Shown here: positions 25,963 to 35,354 of the stretch, in pieces
Layout of the letters: every line of letters begins with the position of its first letter
Numbering within the stretch: position 1 is the first letter of the stretch
Assembly (NCBI GenBank): GCA_963837735.1
Contig: CAWIOM010000011.1
Coordinates: forward strand, 160,686 to 224,685
Direction of reading: 5' to 3'
Length of the DNA stretch: 64,000 bases
Source of the DNA: VRUE01 sp963837735
GTDB taxonomy: Bacteria > Actinomycetota > Thermoleophilia > Solirubrobacterales > 70-9
The notes under the pieces: generated by a model
The model's input: the letters and a program-made list of their open reading frames with translations, nothing else
What the model was told of the DNA's origin: nothing
Database searches by the model: none
Position numbers and translations under genes: made by a program

Positions 25963-27269
25963 GGGTCGCTGGAGGATAGGGCTCCGCCGGCTCTCGCCAG
26001 GGCCGCGCCGGCAAGCGGAAAGAGGAGTGTCATCAGGATCTCGTTGCGCCGTGGGGCCGCCAGGGAGGCGGCGCCGACGATCGTGACGACGGCGATCGGG
26101 GTCGCCATCGCGACCGCGTCCCACCATCGTCGCCGAACGGCGAGGACGGCCAGGCCGGCCAGGCCGAGCAGCACCAGGATGACCTGAACGACTCTGCCGG
26201 CGCTCGAGCTCATCGCCTCGCCGACCCCGGCGCTCCACATCCGCCAGACCTTGCGAGCGGTCATCGCCGCGTATCCGACCGGGTCTTCGCCAAGGTAGTC
26301 GTAGAGGTTTTCCTTGCCGATCCTGCCGAGGGCCTGGTCGCGGGGAAGCTCGGGGTATCGACGGGCGACGCGGTCGAACAGCGGCGTCGGGTCGACCCGG
26401 TCGAGCGCTTCGGAGCCGGGCTCGAGGTCGCGGTGCAGGTAGCGCTCGGCCAGGAGCGCCTTGACCCGCTGGTATTCACCGTCGGCGGGCAGGTAGGTGC
26501 CGACGTAGAGGGCCTTGCCGCCGCCGGTGGAGATCGGCACGGCCCGATCGAGGACGACGACGTTGCGCACCGTCCAGGGCACGATCGGGACGAGCAGGGC
26601 CGCAATGCTGAGCGCAGCGACGGCGAGGCCCGGTCGCCACCCACGAGCCCTCGCGACCCGGAACCCTGCCAGCAGGACGAACGCCACCCCGACGACGAGG
26701 TACTCGGGCCGGATCAGCGCCGTCAGGCCGAAGAGGAGTCCCGGGAGCAGCCAGGCCCGCAGCCTCTCCTGTTCGCTTGCCCACAAGAATGCCAGCACTG
26801 CCGCCGGCAGTGTGAAGATCGCCGGCGGCTCTGAGAACAGGGCGCCCGTCGAGTGGATGAACGGTGGATAGACGGCGACGCCCAGAGCCGCGAGCAGGCC
26901 GGCGGGACGGCAGGCGATCCGCCGGCCGAGCAGGAAGACGACGACGATCGCGGCCATGCCGAGCAGCAGCTCGACGATCCTCGCGGTTCCTTCCCGGGCA
27001 CCGCCGGTTGCGTAGAAGGAGGCGGAGTAGAGGAGCGGGGCGCCCGGGGACCAGTCGCTGGCATCGCGGAAATCAGGGCTGCCGTAGCTACCTTCGACGT
27101 AGAGGGACTTCGAGAGGTCGTAGTAGGCGTGGGCGTCGTCGCCGGGCGTCGCCAGCGGCTCGACAACCCGGTAGGCCCGCAGGCCGAAGCCGATCGCGAG
27201 GATCGCCGCCAGCAGCAGCAGGGTCGTGCGCCCGTAGGTGTCGGGCAGCGCACGGAGCCAGGCCTTCAT
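25923..27269 (-). CDS. GT-C family membrane glycosyltransferase (ArnT/PMT-like), copy 1
   Basis: 448 residues, about 10-12 membrane helices. The first periplasmic loop carries the acidic pair (VEPLATPGDDAHAYYDLSKSLY) typical of dolichyl/undecaprenyl-phosphate-sugar-using enzymes. It is a tandem paralogue of the next gene: both contain VPISTGGGKALY followed by GTYL and ADG. It starts six bases after a TAGCCT box. Substrate unknown; likely cell-envelope glycosylation with the GT2 partner. Confidence 0.85.
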   Translation of the reverse strand: MKAWLRALPDTYGRTTLLLLAAILAIGFGLRAYRVVEPLATPGDDAHAYYDLSKSLYVEGSYGSPDFRDASDWSPGAPLLYSASFYATGGAREGTARIVELLLGMAAIVVVFLLGRRIACRPAGLLAALGVAVYPPFIHSTGALFSEPPAIFTLPAAVLAFLWASEQERLRAWLLPGLLFGLTALIRPEYLVVGVAFVLLAGFRVARARGWRPGLAVAALSIAALLVPIVPWTVRNVVVLDRAVPISTGGGKALYVGTYLPADGEYQRVKALLAERYLHRDLEPGSEALDRVDPTPLFDRVARRYPELPRDQALGRIGKENLYDYLGEDPVGYAAMTARKVWRMWSAGVGEAMSSSAGRVVQVILVLLGLAGLAVLAVRRRWWDAVAMATPIAVVTIVGAASLAAPRRNEILMTLLFPLAGAALARAGGALSSSDPWSSSEQASSPPS

Positions 27270-27273
27270 CCGC

Positions 27274-28623
27274 TCAGGCTATCCGCGCGTCACGACCTCG
27301 GAGTGCCGAGGCGGCCGCGGCGACGGCGGCACCGGCGAGGGCCGTGAGCAGCGGCAGCACGACCAGCTCTCGCCGGGGCGAGGCGATCAGCAGGGCCGCG
27401 ATCGCGGTCATGTAGAAGAGGACGATCCCCGCAACCAACGCCTCGAACCGGCGCCGCCGGGCGAGCACCGCGAGCCCGGCGAGAGCGAGGACGACGACGG
27501 CGAGCTGCAGCGCCCGCCAGGGCTCGTCGAGCATCACACCTCGCGCTGCGTCGGTCCAGGTTTCATAGGCCTTCGAGACGAACATCCCGGCGAGGCGGTC
27601 GGGCTCGCCCGTGATCTCGTCCTCGAGGTTGCGGCGGCCGAGTCGGCCGAGCGCCGCGTCGGTTTCGAGATTGGGATAGGCCTCCGTCGCGACCCGGTCG
27701 AGCACCCGCTCGAGAGCCATGTTGTCGGGGTCGTCGACCGGGCCCAGCTCTTCGAGCCGCGCCCGCAGCGCCGGGCGCTCGGCGAGCAGCGCTTCGCGCA
27801 GCTTCACCGAGTCGCCGTCGGCGTCCAGGTAGGTGCCGATGTAGAGGGCCTTGCCGCCGCCGGTCGAGATCGGCACGAAGCGATCGAGCCCGACCACGTT
27901 GTGGATCGTCCAGGGCGCGAGGATCAGGCAGCTCGCGAGCAGCGAGACGGCGAGCGGCGCGAGCGCGGCGCGAGCGCGGCCGCGCAGCGCCTCCCTCGCC
28001 AGCCAGACGAGTGGCAGTCCGAGGGCAAGGGGGAGGTACTCGGGCCGCACCAGAGCCAGGAGGCCGAAGGCGAACCCCGGGCCGAGCCATTCCCAGACCG
28101 AGCGGACGGGCGCCGGCGGTGGAGCCGCGAGCCTGAAGAAGAGGACCAGGCCGCTGCTCAGCAGCGCCGCCGCCAGCGGCTCGGTCAGCAGCAGGCCCTG
28201 GAACTCGAGCAGGGCGGGGTAGAGGGCGAGCGCCCCGGCGCCCAGGAGCCCCGCGAGCGGGCCGCCGAAGCGGCGCCCGAGCAGGAACGACATCGGAATA
28301 GCGACGGTCCCGATCAGAGCCAGCAGGACAAGGGCCAGCTTCAGGTGAATGCCGCCCGTCAGCGCGTAGACGCCGGCGACGAACAGCGGCAGGCCGGGCG
28401 AGTAGGCGCTGCTCGGCTGCGTCTCCCGGGCGACGCCCTCTGGACGGGCGTCGAAGGAGCCGTCGCGGTAGAGGCTCTCGGCGATTCGCTCGTATGCGCG
28501 GGCGTCCGGCGGCGGGGTCGCGGGCTGCTCCAGCGCGTATCCAACCCGCAGTCCCAGCCCCGCGAGGACGAGGACCAGGAGGATCGCGAGCGTCACCGGG
28601 CTTTCGCGTGCGGCCGTCTTCAC
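27274..28623 (-). CDS. GT-C family membrane glycosyltransferase, copy 2
   Basis: 449 residues with the same architecture as its neighbour: N-terminal helix, periplasmic loop with PPPDARAYERIAESLY, and the shared VPISTGGGKALYIGTYLDADG. About 10-12 membrane helices. GTG 28623 follows a minus-strand TAGCAT box with six bases between. The two genes are 4 bp apart and arose by tandem duplication; similarity is also visible at the DNA level around the shared motif. Divergent from sqdB. Confidence 0.85.
   Translation of the reverse strand: MKTAARESPVTLAILLVLVLAGLGLRVGYALEQPATPPPDARAYERIAESLYRDGSFDARPEGVARETQPSSAYSPGLPLFVAGVYALTGGIHLKLALVLLALIGTVAIPMSFLLGRRFGGPLAGLLGAGALALYPALLEFQGLLLTEPLAAALLSSGLVLFFRLAAPPPAPVRSVWEWLGPGFAFGLLALVRPEYLPLALGLPLVWLAREALRGRARAALAPLAVSLLASCLILAPWTIHNVVGLDRFVPISTGGGKALYIGTYLDADGDSVKLREALLAERPALRARLEELGPVDDPDNMALERVLDRVATEAYPNLETDAALGRLGRRNLEDEITGEPDRLAGMFVSKAYETWTDAARGVMLDEPWRALQLAVVVLALAGLAVLARRRRFEALVAGIVLFYMTAIAALLIASPRRELVVLPLLTALAGAAVAAAASALRGRDARIA
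27276..27281 (-). promoter_or_regulatory. -10 box TAGCCT for GT-C copy 1
   Basis: Minus-strand TAGCCT, six bases before ATG 27269, lying in the last codons of the preceding gene; indicates an internal leaderless promoter. Confidence 0.5.
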
Positions 28624-28629
28624 GCCGCG

Positions 28630-28635
28630 ATGCTA
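28630..28635 (-). promoter_or_regulatory. -10 box TAGCAT for GT-C copy 2
   Basis: Minus-strand TAGCAT, six bases before GTG 28623. Divergent from the sqdB box 26 bp away. Confidence 0.55.
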
Positions 28636-28660
28636 TGCGCGCGCCCCGCTGCCCTTCCTC

Positions 28661-28666
28661 TATCCT
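28661..28666 (+). promoter_or_regulatory. -10 box TATCCT for sqdB
   Basis: TATCCT is nine bases before ATG 28676; near-leaderless, no ribosome binding site. Confidence 0.5.
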
Positions 28667-28675
28667 GCCGCGGCT

Positions 28676-29845
28676 ATGCGCGTACTGATCCTTGGCGGCG
28701 ACGGCTACCTCGGCTGGCCGACTGCCCTGAGGTTTTCGGCCGGCGGACACGAGGTCGCGCTCGTCGACAACTTCGTCCGCCGTCGTTGGGTCGAGGGCGT
28801 CGGCAGCGACTCGCTCACCCCGATCCTCGATCTCGACAAGCGGATCGCCGCCTGGGGCGAGGTCTCCGGCAAGGAGATCCGCAGCTACACCGGTTCCGTC
28901 GAGGACGGCGATTTCCTCGACGGCGTCGTCGCCGAGACCCGCCCCGACGCGGTCGTCCACTACGGCCAGCAGGCCTCGGCGCCCTACTCGATGGCGTCCC
29001 GTGAGCAGGCGGTGGAGACCCAGTACGGCAACACGATCGGCAACCTCAACCTGCTCTTCGCGATTCGGGATCACGTCCCCGAGTGCCACCTGGTCAAGCT
29101 CGGCACGATGGGCGAGTACGGCCAGCCCAACATCGACATCGAGGAGGGGTACATCAGGATCGAGCACAAGGGGCGCAGCGACACCCTGCCGTTCCCGAAG
29201 CTGCCCGCCTCGCTCTACCACTGCTCGAAGGTCCACGACTCGACCAACATCCACTTCGCCTGCCGCACCTGGGGACTGCGCGCGACCGACCTCAACCAGG
29301 GAGTCGTCTACGGAATCGAGACCCAGGAGACCGCGACCGACGAGCGCTTGGTTACCCGCTTCGACTACGACGAGGTCTTCGGCACCGTGCTCAACCGCTT
29401 CTGCCTGCAGGCTGTGATCGGCCACCCGCTGACCGTCTACGGCTCGGGCGGCCAGACCCGCGGGTTCCTCAACATCCGCGACACCCTCAACTGCGTCGAG
29501 CTGGCGGTCGCCAACCCGGCCGAGGGAGGTGAGTTCCGCGTCTTCAACCAGTTCACTGAGCAGTTCTCGGTGATCGACCTCGCGCACCTCGTCAAGCATT
29601 CCGCCGAGCACCTCGGCTATGAGGTCGAGATCCAGCACTGCGACAACCCGCGGGTCGAGAAGGAAGAGCACTACTACAACGCGATCCACACCAAGCTGCT
29701 CGACCTCGGCCTCGAGCCGACCCTGCTCGGCGAGGAGCTGGTCGAGTCGATGATCCACGCGATCGAGCGGCACAAGGGCCGCGTGATCGAGAGCCACATC
29801 GATCCCCGCACCCGCTGGAACCCGGCCAAGAGCCTCTCCAGCTGA
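28676..29845 (+). CDS. sqdB: UDP-sulfoquinovose synthase (SQD1/SqdB-like)
   Basis: Extended SDR that makes UDP-sulfoquinovose from UDP-glucose and sulfite, the head-group donor of sulfolipid. 389 residues. Diagnostic features seen: LGGDGYLGWPTAL (NAD loop with the Trp typical of SQD1), NFVRRRWVEGVGSDSLTPI, VVHYGQQASAPYSM, KLGTMGEYGQPNIDIEEGY, PKLPASLYHCSKVHDSTNI (catalytic Tyr/Lys region), and TDLNQGVVYGIET. This combination is specific to SQD1-type enzymes and not general epimerases. No sulfolipid glycosyltransferase of the SqdX type is adjacent, so the end product is unproven. Confidence 0.9.
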   Translation: MRVLILGGDGYLGWPTALRFSAGGHEVALVDNFVRRRWVEGVGSDSLTPILDLDKRIAAWGEVSGKEIRSYTGSVEDGDFLDGVVAETRPDAVVHYGQQASAPYSMASREQAVETQYGNTIGNLNLLFAIRDHVPECHLVKLGTMGEYGQPNIDIEEGYIRIEHKGRSDTLPFPKLPASLYHCSKVHDSTNIHFACRTWGLRATDLNQGVVYGIETQETATDERLVTRFDYDEVFGTVLNRFCLQAVIGHPLTVYGSGGQTRGFLNIRDTLNCVELAVANPAEGGEFRVFNQFTEQFSVIDLAHLVKHSAEHLGYEVEIQHCDNPRVEKEEHYYNAIHTKLLDLGLEPTLLGEELVESMIHAIERHKGRVIESHIDPRTRWNPAKSLSS

Positions 29846-29885
29846 GAGCGGGGTTTTCCCTGCTGGCCGGGCACGGGCCCACTGG

Positions 29886-29891
29886 TACCAT
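29886..29891 (+). promoter_or_regulatory. -10 box TACCAT for ilvB
   Basis: TACCAT is ten bases before ATG 29902, implying a leader of only 3-4 nt. No leader peptide is visible here, in contrast to leuA. Confidence 0.45.
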
Positions 29892-29901
29892 CGCGAGTCC
29901 G

Positions 29902-31599
29902 ATGAGAGCCGCGGACGCACTGATGGAAAGCCTCAAAGCCGAGGGTGTCACCGACATCTTCGGGATCCCCGGCGGCGCAAACCTGCCGACCTACGACGCC
30001 CTGGTCGACGCCGGCTTCCGCCACGTCCAGGTGCGTCACGAGCAGGGCGGAGGGCACGCTGCCGAGGGTTACGCGAAGGCCTCCGGCAAGGTCGGTGTCG
30101 CCTTCGCCACCTCCGGGCCCGGCGCGACAAACCTGATCACGGCGATCGCGGACGCGATGATGGACTCGGTGCCGACGGTGTTCGTCACCGGCCAGGTGCG
30201 CACCGACCTGATCGGCACCGACGGCTTCCAGGAGGCCGACATCCTCGGCGCCACCCTGCCCTTCGTCAAGCACTCCTTCCAGGTCACCGACCCGCGCCAG
30301 ATCCCCGAGTACGTGCATGAGGCTTTCCACGTCGCCTCGACCGGCCGCCCCGGGCCGGTCCTCCTCGACATCCCCACGGATCACTCTCGCGCCGACATCG
30401 AGTACGAGATTCGCGACGAGCCCGTCGACCTCGCCGGCTACAAGCCCTCCTCGGACGGCAACATCAAACAGATCCGGATCGCCGCCAAAGCGATCGCCAA
30501 CGCCAAGCGCCCGATTCTCTACACGGGCGGCGGGGTGATCAACGGCAACGCCTCAGAGGAGCTGCGCGAGCTGGCCGCCTCCGACCGCTTCCCGATCACC
30601 TCGACCCTGATGGGCCTCGGCGCCTACCCGGCTTCCGGCGACCAGTGGCTGGGGATGCTGGGCATGCACGGCACCGTGACCGCCAACTGGGCGATGGACA
30701 ACGCCGACCTGATCGTCGCGATCGGCGCCCGCTTCGACGATCGCATCACCGGCAAGCTCGACGAGTTCGCGCCCAACGCCAAATTCATCCACATCGACAT
30801 CGATCCCGCCGAGATCTCGAAGAACATCGGCGCCCATATCCCGATCGTCGGCAACGTCAAGCAGGTGCTGCCGAAGCTGACCGCCGAATACCGGGCCCTG
30901 CAGACCGATTCTTCCCGCCTCGACGCCTGGTGGAAGCAGCTCAGCGCCTGGCAGGAGGAGCATCCGCTCTACTACGAGCCCGGCAAGGACGGTGAGATCA
31001 AGCCGCAGTTCATGATCGAGGCGCTGCACAGAGCGACCGGGGGCGACGCGATCATCACCTCCGACGTCGGCCAGCACCAGATGTGGACCGCTCAGTACTA
31101 CGGCTTCGACGAGCCGCGCCGCTGGATCAACTCCGGCGGGCTGGGCACGATGGGCTTCGGCCTGCCGGCGGCCGTCGGCGCCAAGGTCGCCTGCCCCGAC
31201 GAGACCGTCGTCTGCGTCGCCGGCGACGGCAGCCTGATCATGAACATCCAGGAGCTGGCGACCTGCGTCACCGAAGGGATCGCGGTCAAGGTCTTCCTGA
31301 TGAACAACGGCTACATGGGAATGGTCCGCCAGTGGCAGGAGCTGTTCTGGGACCGCCGCTACAGCTCGGTCGAGATGGGCCCCAGCCCCGACTGGGTGAA
31401 GCTGGCCGAGGCGTTCGGCGCGACCGGGATGCGCTGCGATAACGCCGAGGAGCTGGAGGGGACGATGGTCGAGGCCCTGGAGACGGACGGGCCCGTCCTG
31501 CTCGACGTGCGCGTCGCCCAGGAGGAGAACTGCTACCCGATGATCCCGCCGGGCCGGGCCGCCCGCGACATGGTCGAGGCCCCCAAGGCGGTGCGCTGA
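29902..31599 (+). CDS. ilvB: Acetolactate synthase, large (catalytic) subunit
   Basis: ThDP/FAD enzyme of branched-chain amino-acid synthesis, 565 residues. FGIPGGANLPTYDAL, the catalytic-Glu motif RHEQGGGHAAEGYA (usually GAAHAAEG), FATSGPGATNL, LDIPTDHSRADIE and the ThDP-binding VAGDGSLIMNIQELATC with NNGYMGMVRQWQELFW are clear. It is followed directly by ilvN (TGATG, one-base overlap). The next gene in the run, menF, overlaps ilvN. Confidence 0.96.
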   Translation: MRAADALMESLKAEGVTDIFGIPGGANLPTYDALVDAGFRHVQVRHEQGGGHAAEGYAKASGKVGVAFATSGPGATNLITAIADAMMDSVPTVFVTGQVRTDLIGTDGFQEADILGATLPFVKHSFQVTDPRQIPEYVHEAFHVASTGRPGPVLLDIPTDHSRADIEYEIRDEPVDLAGYKPSSDGNIKQIRIAAKAIANAKRPILYTGGGVINGNASEELRELAASDRFPITSTLMGLGAYPASGDQWLGMLGMHGTVTANWAMDNADLIVAIGARFDDRITGKLDEFAPNAKFIHIDIDPAEISKNIGAHIPIVGNVKQVLPKLTAEYRALQTDSSRLDAWWKQLSAWQEEHPLYYEPGKDGEIKPQFMIEALHRATGGDAIITSDVGQHQMWTAQYYGFDEPRRWINSGGLGTMGFGLPAAVGAKVACPDETVVCVAGDGSLIMNIQELATCVTEGIAVKVFLMNNGYMGMVRQWQELFWDRRYSSVEMGPSPDWVKLAEAFGATGMRCDNAEELEGTMVEALETDGPVLLDVRVAQEENCYPMIPPGRAARDMVEAPKAVR

Positions 31600-32144
31600 T
31601 GGAGGCCGGCACCCCGCAGATGGTCAAACTCGAGGACCTCCACGTCCCCGGGCAGCTCAGCGGTCGCAAGCACATCCTCTCGATCCTGGTCGAGAACAAA
31701 CCGGGAGTGCTGGCGCGGATCGCCGGGCTGTTCTCGCGCCGCGGGTTCAACATCGACACGCTTGCCGTCGGCCCGACCGACGACCCGGCGGTCTCGCGGA
31801 TAACCCTCACCCTCGACGGTGCCGTCCACCCGATCGACCAGGTGATCAAGCAGCTCCACAAGCTCGTCAACGTGCTCAAGATCCGCGATATGGAGCCGGA
31901 AGAGACGGTCGCCCGCGAGATGGCGATGTTCAAAGTCTCTTCCGCGGTGGAGAACCGGGCCGAGATCATCCAGTTCGCCGAGATCTTCAGGGCGAAGATC
32001 GTCGACGTCTCGCGGCGGACGATGACGATCGAGGTCACCGGCTCCGCCGACAAGATCGAGGCCTTCGAGAAGATGGTCAGGCCCCACGGCCTGGTCGAGA
32101 TGGTCCGCACCGGCGAGATCGCGATTGCTCGCGGCAGCGACTGA
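31599..32144 (+). CDS. ilvN: Acetolactate synthase, small (regulatory) subunit
   Basis: 181 residues: an N-terminal ACT domain (HILSILVENKPGVLARIAGLFSRRGFNIDTLAVG) that binds valine for feedback control and a C-terminal ALS_ss domain (AREMAMFKVSSAVENRAEIIQFAEIFRAKIVDVS). Translationally coupled to ilvB. Confidence 0.97.
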   Translation: MEAGTPQMVKLEDLHVPGQLSGRKHILSILVENKPGVLARIAGLFSRRGFNIDTLAVGPTDDPAVSRITLTLDGAVHPIDQVIKQLHKLVNVLKIRDMEPEETVAREMAMFKVSSAVENRAEIIQFAEIFRAKIVDVSRRTMTIEVTGSADKIEAFEKMVRPHGLVEMVRTGEIAIARGSD

Positions 32145-33524
32145 GGCCCTCCTCGGCACCCTCCCCGAGCTGATCGGTCGCGCGACCGGTCGCGACCGCC
32201 GGACGCTGATCAGCCTCACCGCCGAGGTCGACGTGGCCGATCCCTGCGCCGCGGTCTTCTCAGCGCGGCTCGCCTCCGACAGCTGGTTCTGCTGGGAGCA
32301 ACCGGATCGCGAGTTCGCCCTGGCGACACTCGGCGTTGCCCACAGCGCGACCTCCCGTGGCGAGAATCGCTTCGCCGACGTCGCCGGCGAGTGCCGCCTG
32401 GTCGCGGCGGACGCGATCGTCGAGGGGCCGACCCAGGCCTGCCGGCGGGCGCCGGCCCGGTCTGGGCCGGAGGGTTTGCCTTCGACCCCGAGGGCGGCGC
32501 CTCGCCTCCCTGGTCCTCGCTGGCCCCGGCGATGCTGACCCTGCCGGAGCTCTCGATCTGCAGGAGCGGAGGAAGGTCCTTCCTGACCGTCAACGCCGTG
32601 GTCGGGCCGGGGAGCGATGGCGAGGCCAGGGCGGCCACGCTGGCGGCGCGTCTCGCCGGGCTTCGTCCCGACCCCCTGCCGATGCTCGACCCCCACCCGA
32701 CCTCGCAGGCGGAGATTCGCAGCGCCCGGCCGCCGGGCGACTTCGAAGGGATGATCGCGGAGGCGACCGGCAGGATCGGCGCGGGGGAGATGAGCAAGGT
32801 GGTGCTGGCCCGGGAGGTGATCGTCAGCGCCCCGTCGGCCTTCGAGATCGGCTCGGTATTCGGCTCGATGCGCGCTCAGTTCCCCTCCTGCTTCTGCTTC
32901 TGCTGCGGAACGCCGGAGGCCGCCTTCTTCGGCGCCAGCCCCGAGCTCCTCGTACGCCGTGCCGGGGCAAGCGTTGCGACCGTGGCACTGGCGGGTTCGA
33001 CCCGCCGCAGCTCCGATCCCGCCGTCGACGACCACCTCGGCGAGCAGCTACTGCGGAGCGACAAGAACCGCCGCGAGCAGCGGATCGTCTCCGAGCGGAT
33101 CGTCCGCCTCCTGCGCCCGCACTCGGTCTGGGTCGAGGCCGCGGCAGAGCCCGAGGTGATCAAGGTCGCCAACATCCAGCATCTGGCCACCCCCGTCATC
33201 GCCCAGCTTGCCGAACCGCGCTCGGCGGTCGAGCTCGCCGGCCTGATGCATCCGACCCCCGCCGTCGGCGGCGAGCCTCGCGAGGGGGCGGCGCGAGCGA
33301 TCCTCGAGATGGAGGAGATGGACCGTGGCTGGTACGCCGGCCCGGTCGGCTGGATGGACGCCGCCGAAGACGGCGAGTTCTGCGTCGGTCTGCGCAGCTC
33401 CCTGCTGCGCGACCGCGACGCCCACCTCTACGCCGGCGTCGGCGTCGTCGCCGGCTCCGACCCGGCGGCCGAGCTCGAGGAGACCGAGATCAAGCTGCAG
33501 GCGCTGTTGCCACTGCTCACTTAG
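32125..33524 (+). CDS. menF: Isochorismate synthase (frame break near 32440)
   Basis: Chorismate-binding enzyme starting the classical menaquinone pathway, about 465 residues when repaired. The N-terminal third (to about 32430) and the rest lie in different frames; the break is either one missing or two extra bases in a GC-rich run. The C-terminal catalytic domain shows WAGGFAFDP, MSKVVLAREV, LAGSTRRS, NIQHLATPV, LMHPTPAVGGEPRE, RGWYAGPVGWMDAAEDGEFCVGLRS and LYAGVGVVAGSDPAAE. TTG 32125 overlaps ilvN by 20 bp. It converges with menD across a 28-bp perfect hairpin. Confidence 0.9.
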
Positions 33525-33590
33525 GAGGGCCGGGGGACCCCTCCCGGAGCAACAGCGGGGAGGCTCCGGGAGGGGTCCCCCGGCCCTCCT
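33523..33590. terminator. 28-bp perfect inverted repeat between menF and menD
   Basis: Arms 33523-33550 and 33563-33590 are perfectly complementary over 28 bp with a 12-nt loop. The hairpin starts within the menF stop codon and ends on the first base of the menD stop codon, filling the whole convergent junction. No U-run; probably a bidirectional terminator or transcript-protecting stem. Confidence 0.8.
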
Positions 33591-35351
33591 CAAAGTCGAG
33601 CGGCGGCCAGCGCCTGAGATACGGAGGCAGCGAGGTGGCGGTGGAGGTTCGCGTTGGCCTGGCGATCGACGTTGACCTCGATCAGGCCGGTGCCGGCGGC
33701 GAGCGCGTCCGGGAGCTCGTGAGAGCGAGTCCAGGCGGCGGTGCGGTAGGTCGAAGAGGGCGGCGGCCTTGGCGACGCTGACGCCGCGAGGAGTGCCGAG
33801 CAGGGCCTCGAACTCCTCGCCGTCCAGAGCCTCGGCCTGGGGGAGGAAGTGGAAGATTCCGCCGCCGTCGTTGTCGATGACGACGACCCGGACCGGCGCC
33901 TCGACCTCGCGCAGGGAGGCGAGGCCGCCGATGTCGTGGAGCAGCCCGAGGTCGCCGGTGACGATCGTCGTCGGGCGGCCGCTCGCCGCCGCCGCGCCGA
34001 TCCCCGAGGAGACCAGCCCGTCGATGCCGTTGGCGCCGCGGTTGCAGAGGAAGCTCGCGCCGGCGGGGCCGGCGGGCAGGAACGCCTCCTGGTCGCGGAT
34101 CGGCATGCTCGAGGCGGTGTAGACGAGGTCGTCCATCGCCGTGTGCGGCGCCCAGCGCGAGCTGCAGGGCCGGCTCGGTGATCGGCCCCTCGCCGCCGAG
34201 CTCCTTCGCCAGGGCCCCGGCCGCCGCGTCGTCGCAGCGACGCCAGAGCTCGGCGTACTCGCGATCGCCCCGCTCGACCCGAGCCGCCCAGCCGGCCGCC
34301 AGCTCGGTCGGGTCGGCCCGCAGGATCGCCGCCGCCCGGCGGCTCGGCTCGTTCCAGCCGGCGTGACGGGTCGACGACGATCTGGTCGGCGCCCGAAGCG
34401 GCCAGCCACCGCCGCAGCGGCTTGCTCGTCGGCATCTCGCCGAAACGGAGGACGAGATCGGGGACGACGCGATTGCGGAAGTGCTCGTCGCGGAGCAGGA
34501 GGTCGTAGCCGGCGATCACGTGCGAGCGGTCGTGTGGCCCGCAGCGCAACTGCGAGGTCGGCTCGGCGAGGATCGGGAAGCCGGAGGCCGCGGCCAGGTG
34601 GGCCAGCGGCTCGCGCAACTCGGGGTCTGACTGGCGCCCGGCGACGATCACCCCCGAGATCGCTTCGGCGATGTGCTTGCCGACCTCCTCGAGCAGGAAC
34701 CCGGACGGCTCGGGGTCGATCGGGGTCACCGCGGTCAGTGGACGCTGCCCGCCGCGGCCCTCCAGCGCCAGTGGGTCGATCGCGGTCACGGCCCCTGCGA
34801 CCGGCAACGGCGAGAGCGGCTCGCGCCAGGGGAGGTTGAGGTGGACGGGGCCCGGGCGGGGCTCGCCGCGGGCCGCGGCAAAGGCACGGCAGGCGGTGGA
34901 GCGCAGGTGGAGGAGCCCGTCGTCCCCGGCCTCATGCGTGCCGACTTCGCAGAACCAGCGCACCGCCGAGCCGTAGAGCTTGACCTGGTCGAGCGTCTGG
35001 CCGGCCCCGATCCCGCGCAGCTCCGGCGGGCGATCGGCGGTCAGCGCGATCAGCGGCAGGGCGGACTCGTCGGCCTCGCAGATGGCCGGGTGGTAGTTGG
35101 CGGCCGCGGTCCCCGAGGTGCAGAGGATCGCGACCGGCGCACCGCTCGCCTGTGCGGCGCCGAGCGCGAAGAAGGCCGCCGAGCGCTCGTCGACGATCAC
35201 CGTCACCTCGATCTCCTCCTGGCGCCAGAGCGCAAGCGGCCAGTGGCGTCGAGCGCGAGCCGGGGGAGACGACCGCGTGGCGCAACCCGCAACGGGCCAG
35301 CTCCTCGACGAAGGCCGAGGCGAGCGCGGTGTTGGCGTTGGTCGGGTCCAT
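33590..35351 (-). CDS. menD: 2-succinyl-5-enolpyruvyl-6-hydroxy-3-cyclohexene-1-carboxylate synthase (four frameshifts)
   Basis: ThDP enzyme of menaquinone synthesis, about 585 residues reconstructed. N-terminus MDPTNANTALASAFVEELAR and VVSPGSRSTPLA; then VTVIVDERSAAFFALGAAQASG and ILCTSGTAAANYHPA; mid-part LRFGEMPTSKPLRRWL; C-terminal ASSMPIRDQE, CNRGANGIDGLVSSGIG, TGDLGLLHDIGGL and VVVIDNDGGGIFHFLPQ. Frame changes near 35239, 34366, 34140 and 33722 each fit a single extra base; correcting them gives an uninterrupted protein. I treat them as sequence errors, but a decayed gene cannot be excluded. Confidence 0.88.
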
Positions 35352-35354
35352 CGT

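Noticed and set aside
23878..29845. Genomic island around the glycosyltransferases and sqdB
   Set aside because: No integrase, tRNA target, transposase or clear composition change at the borders.
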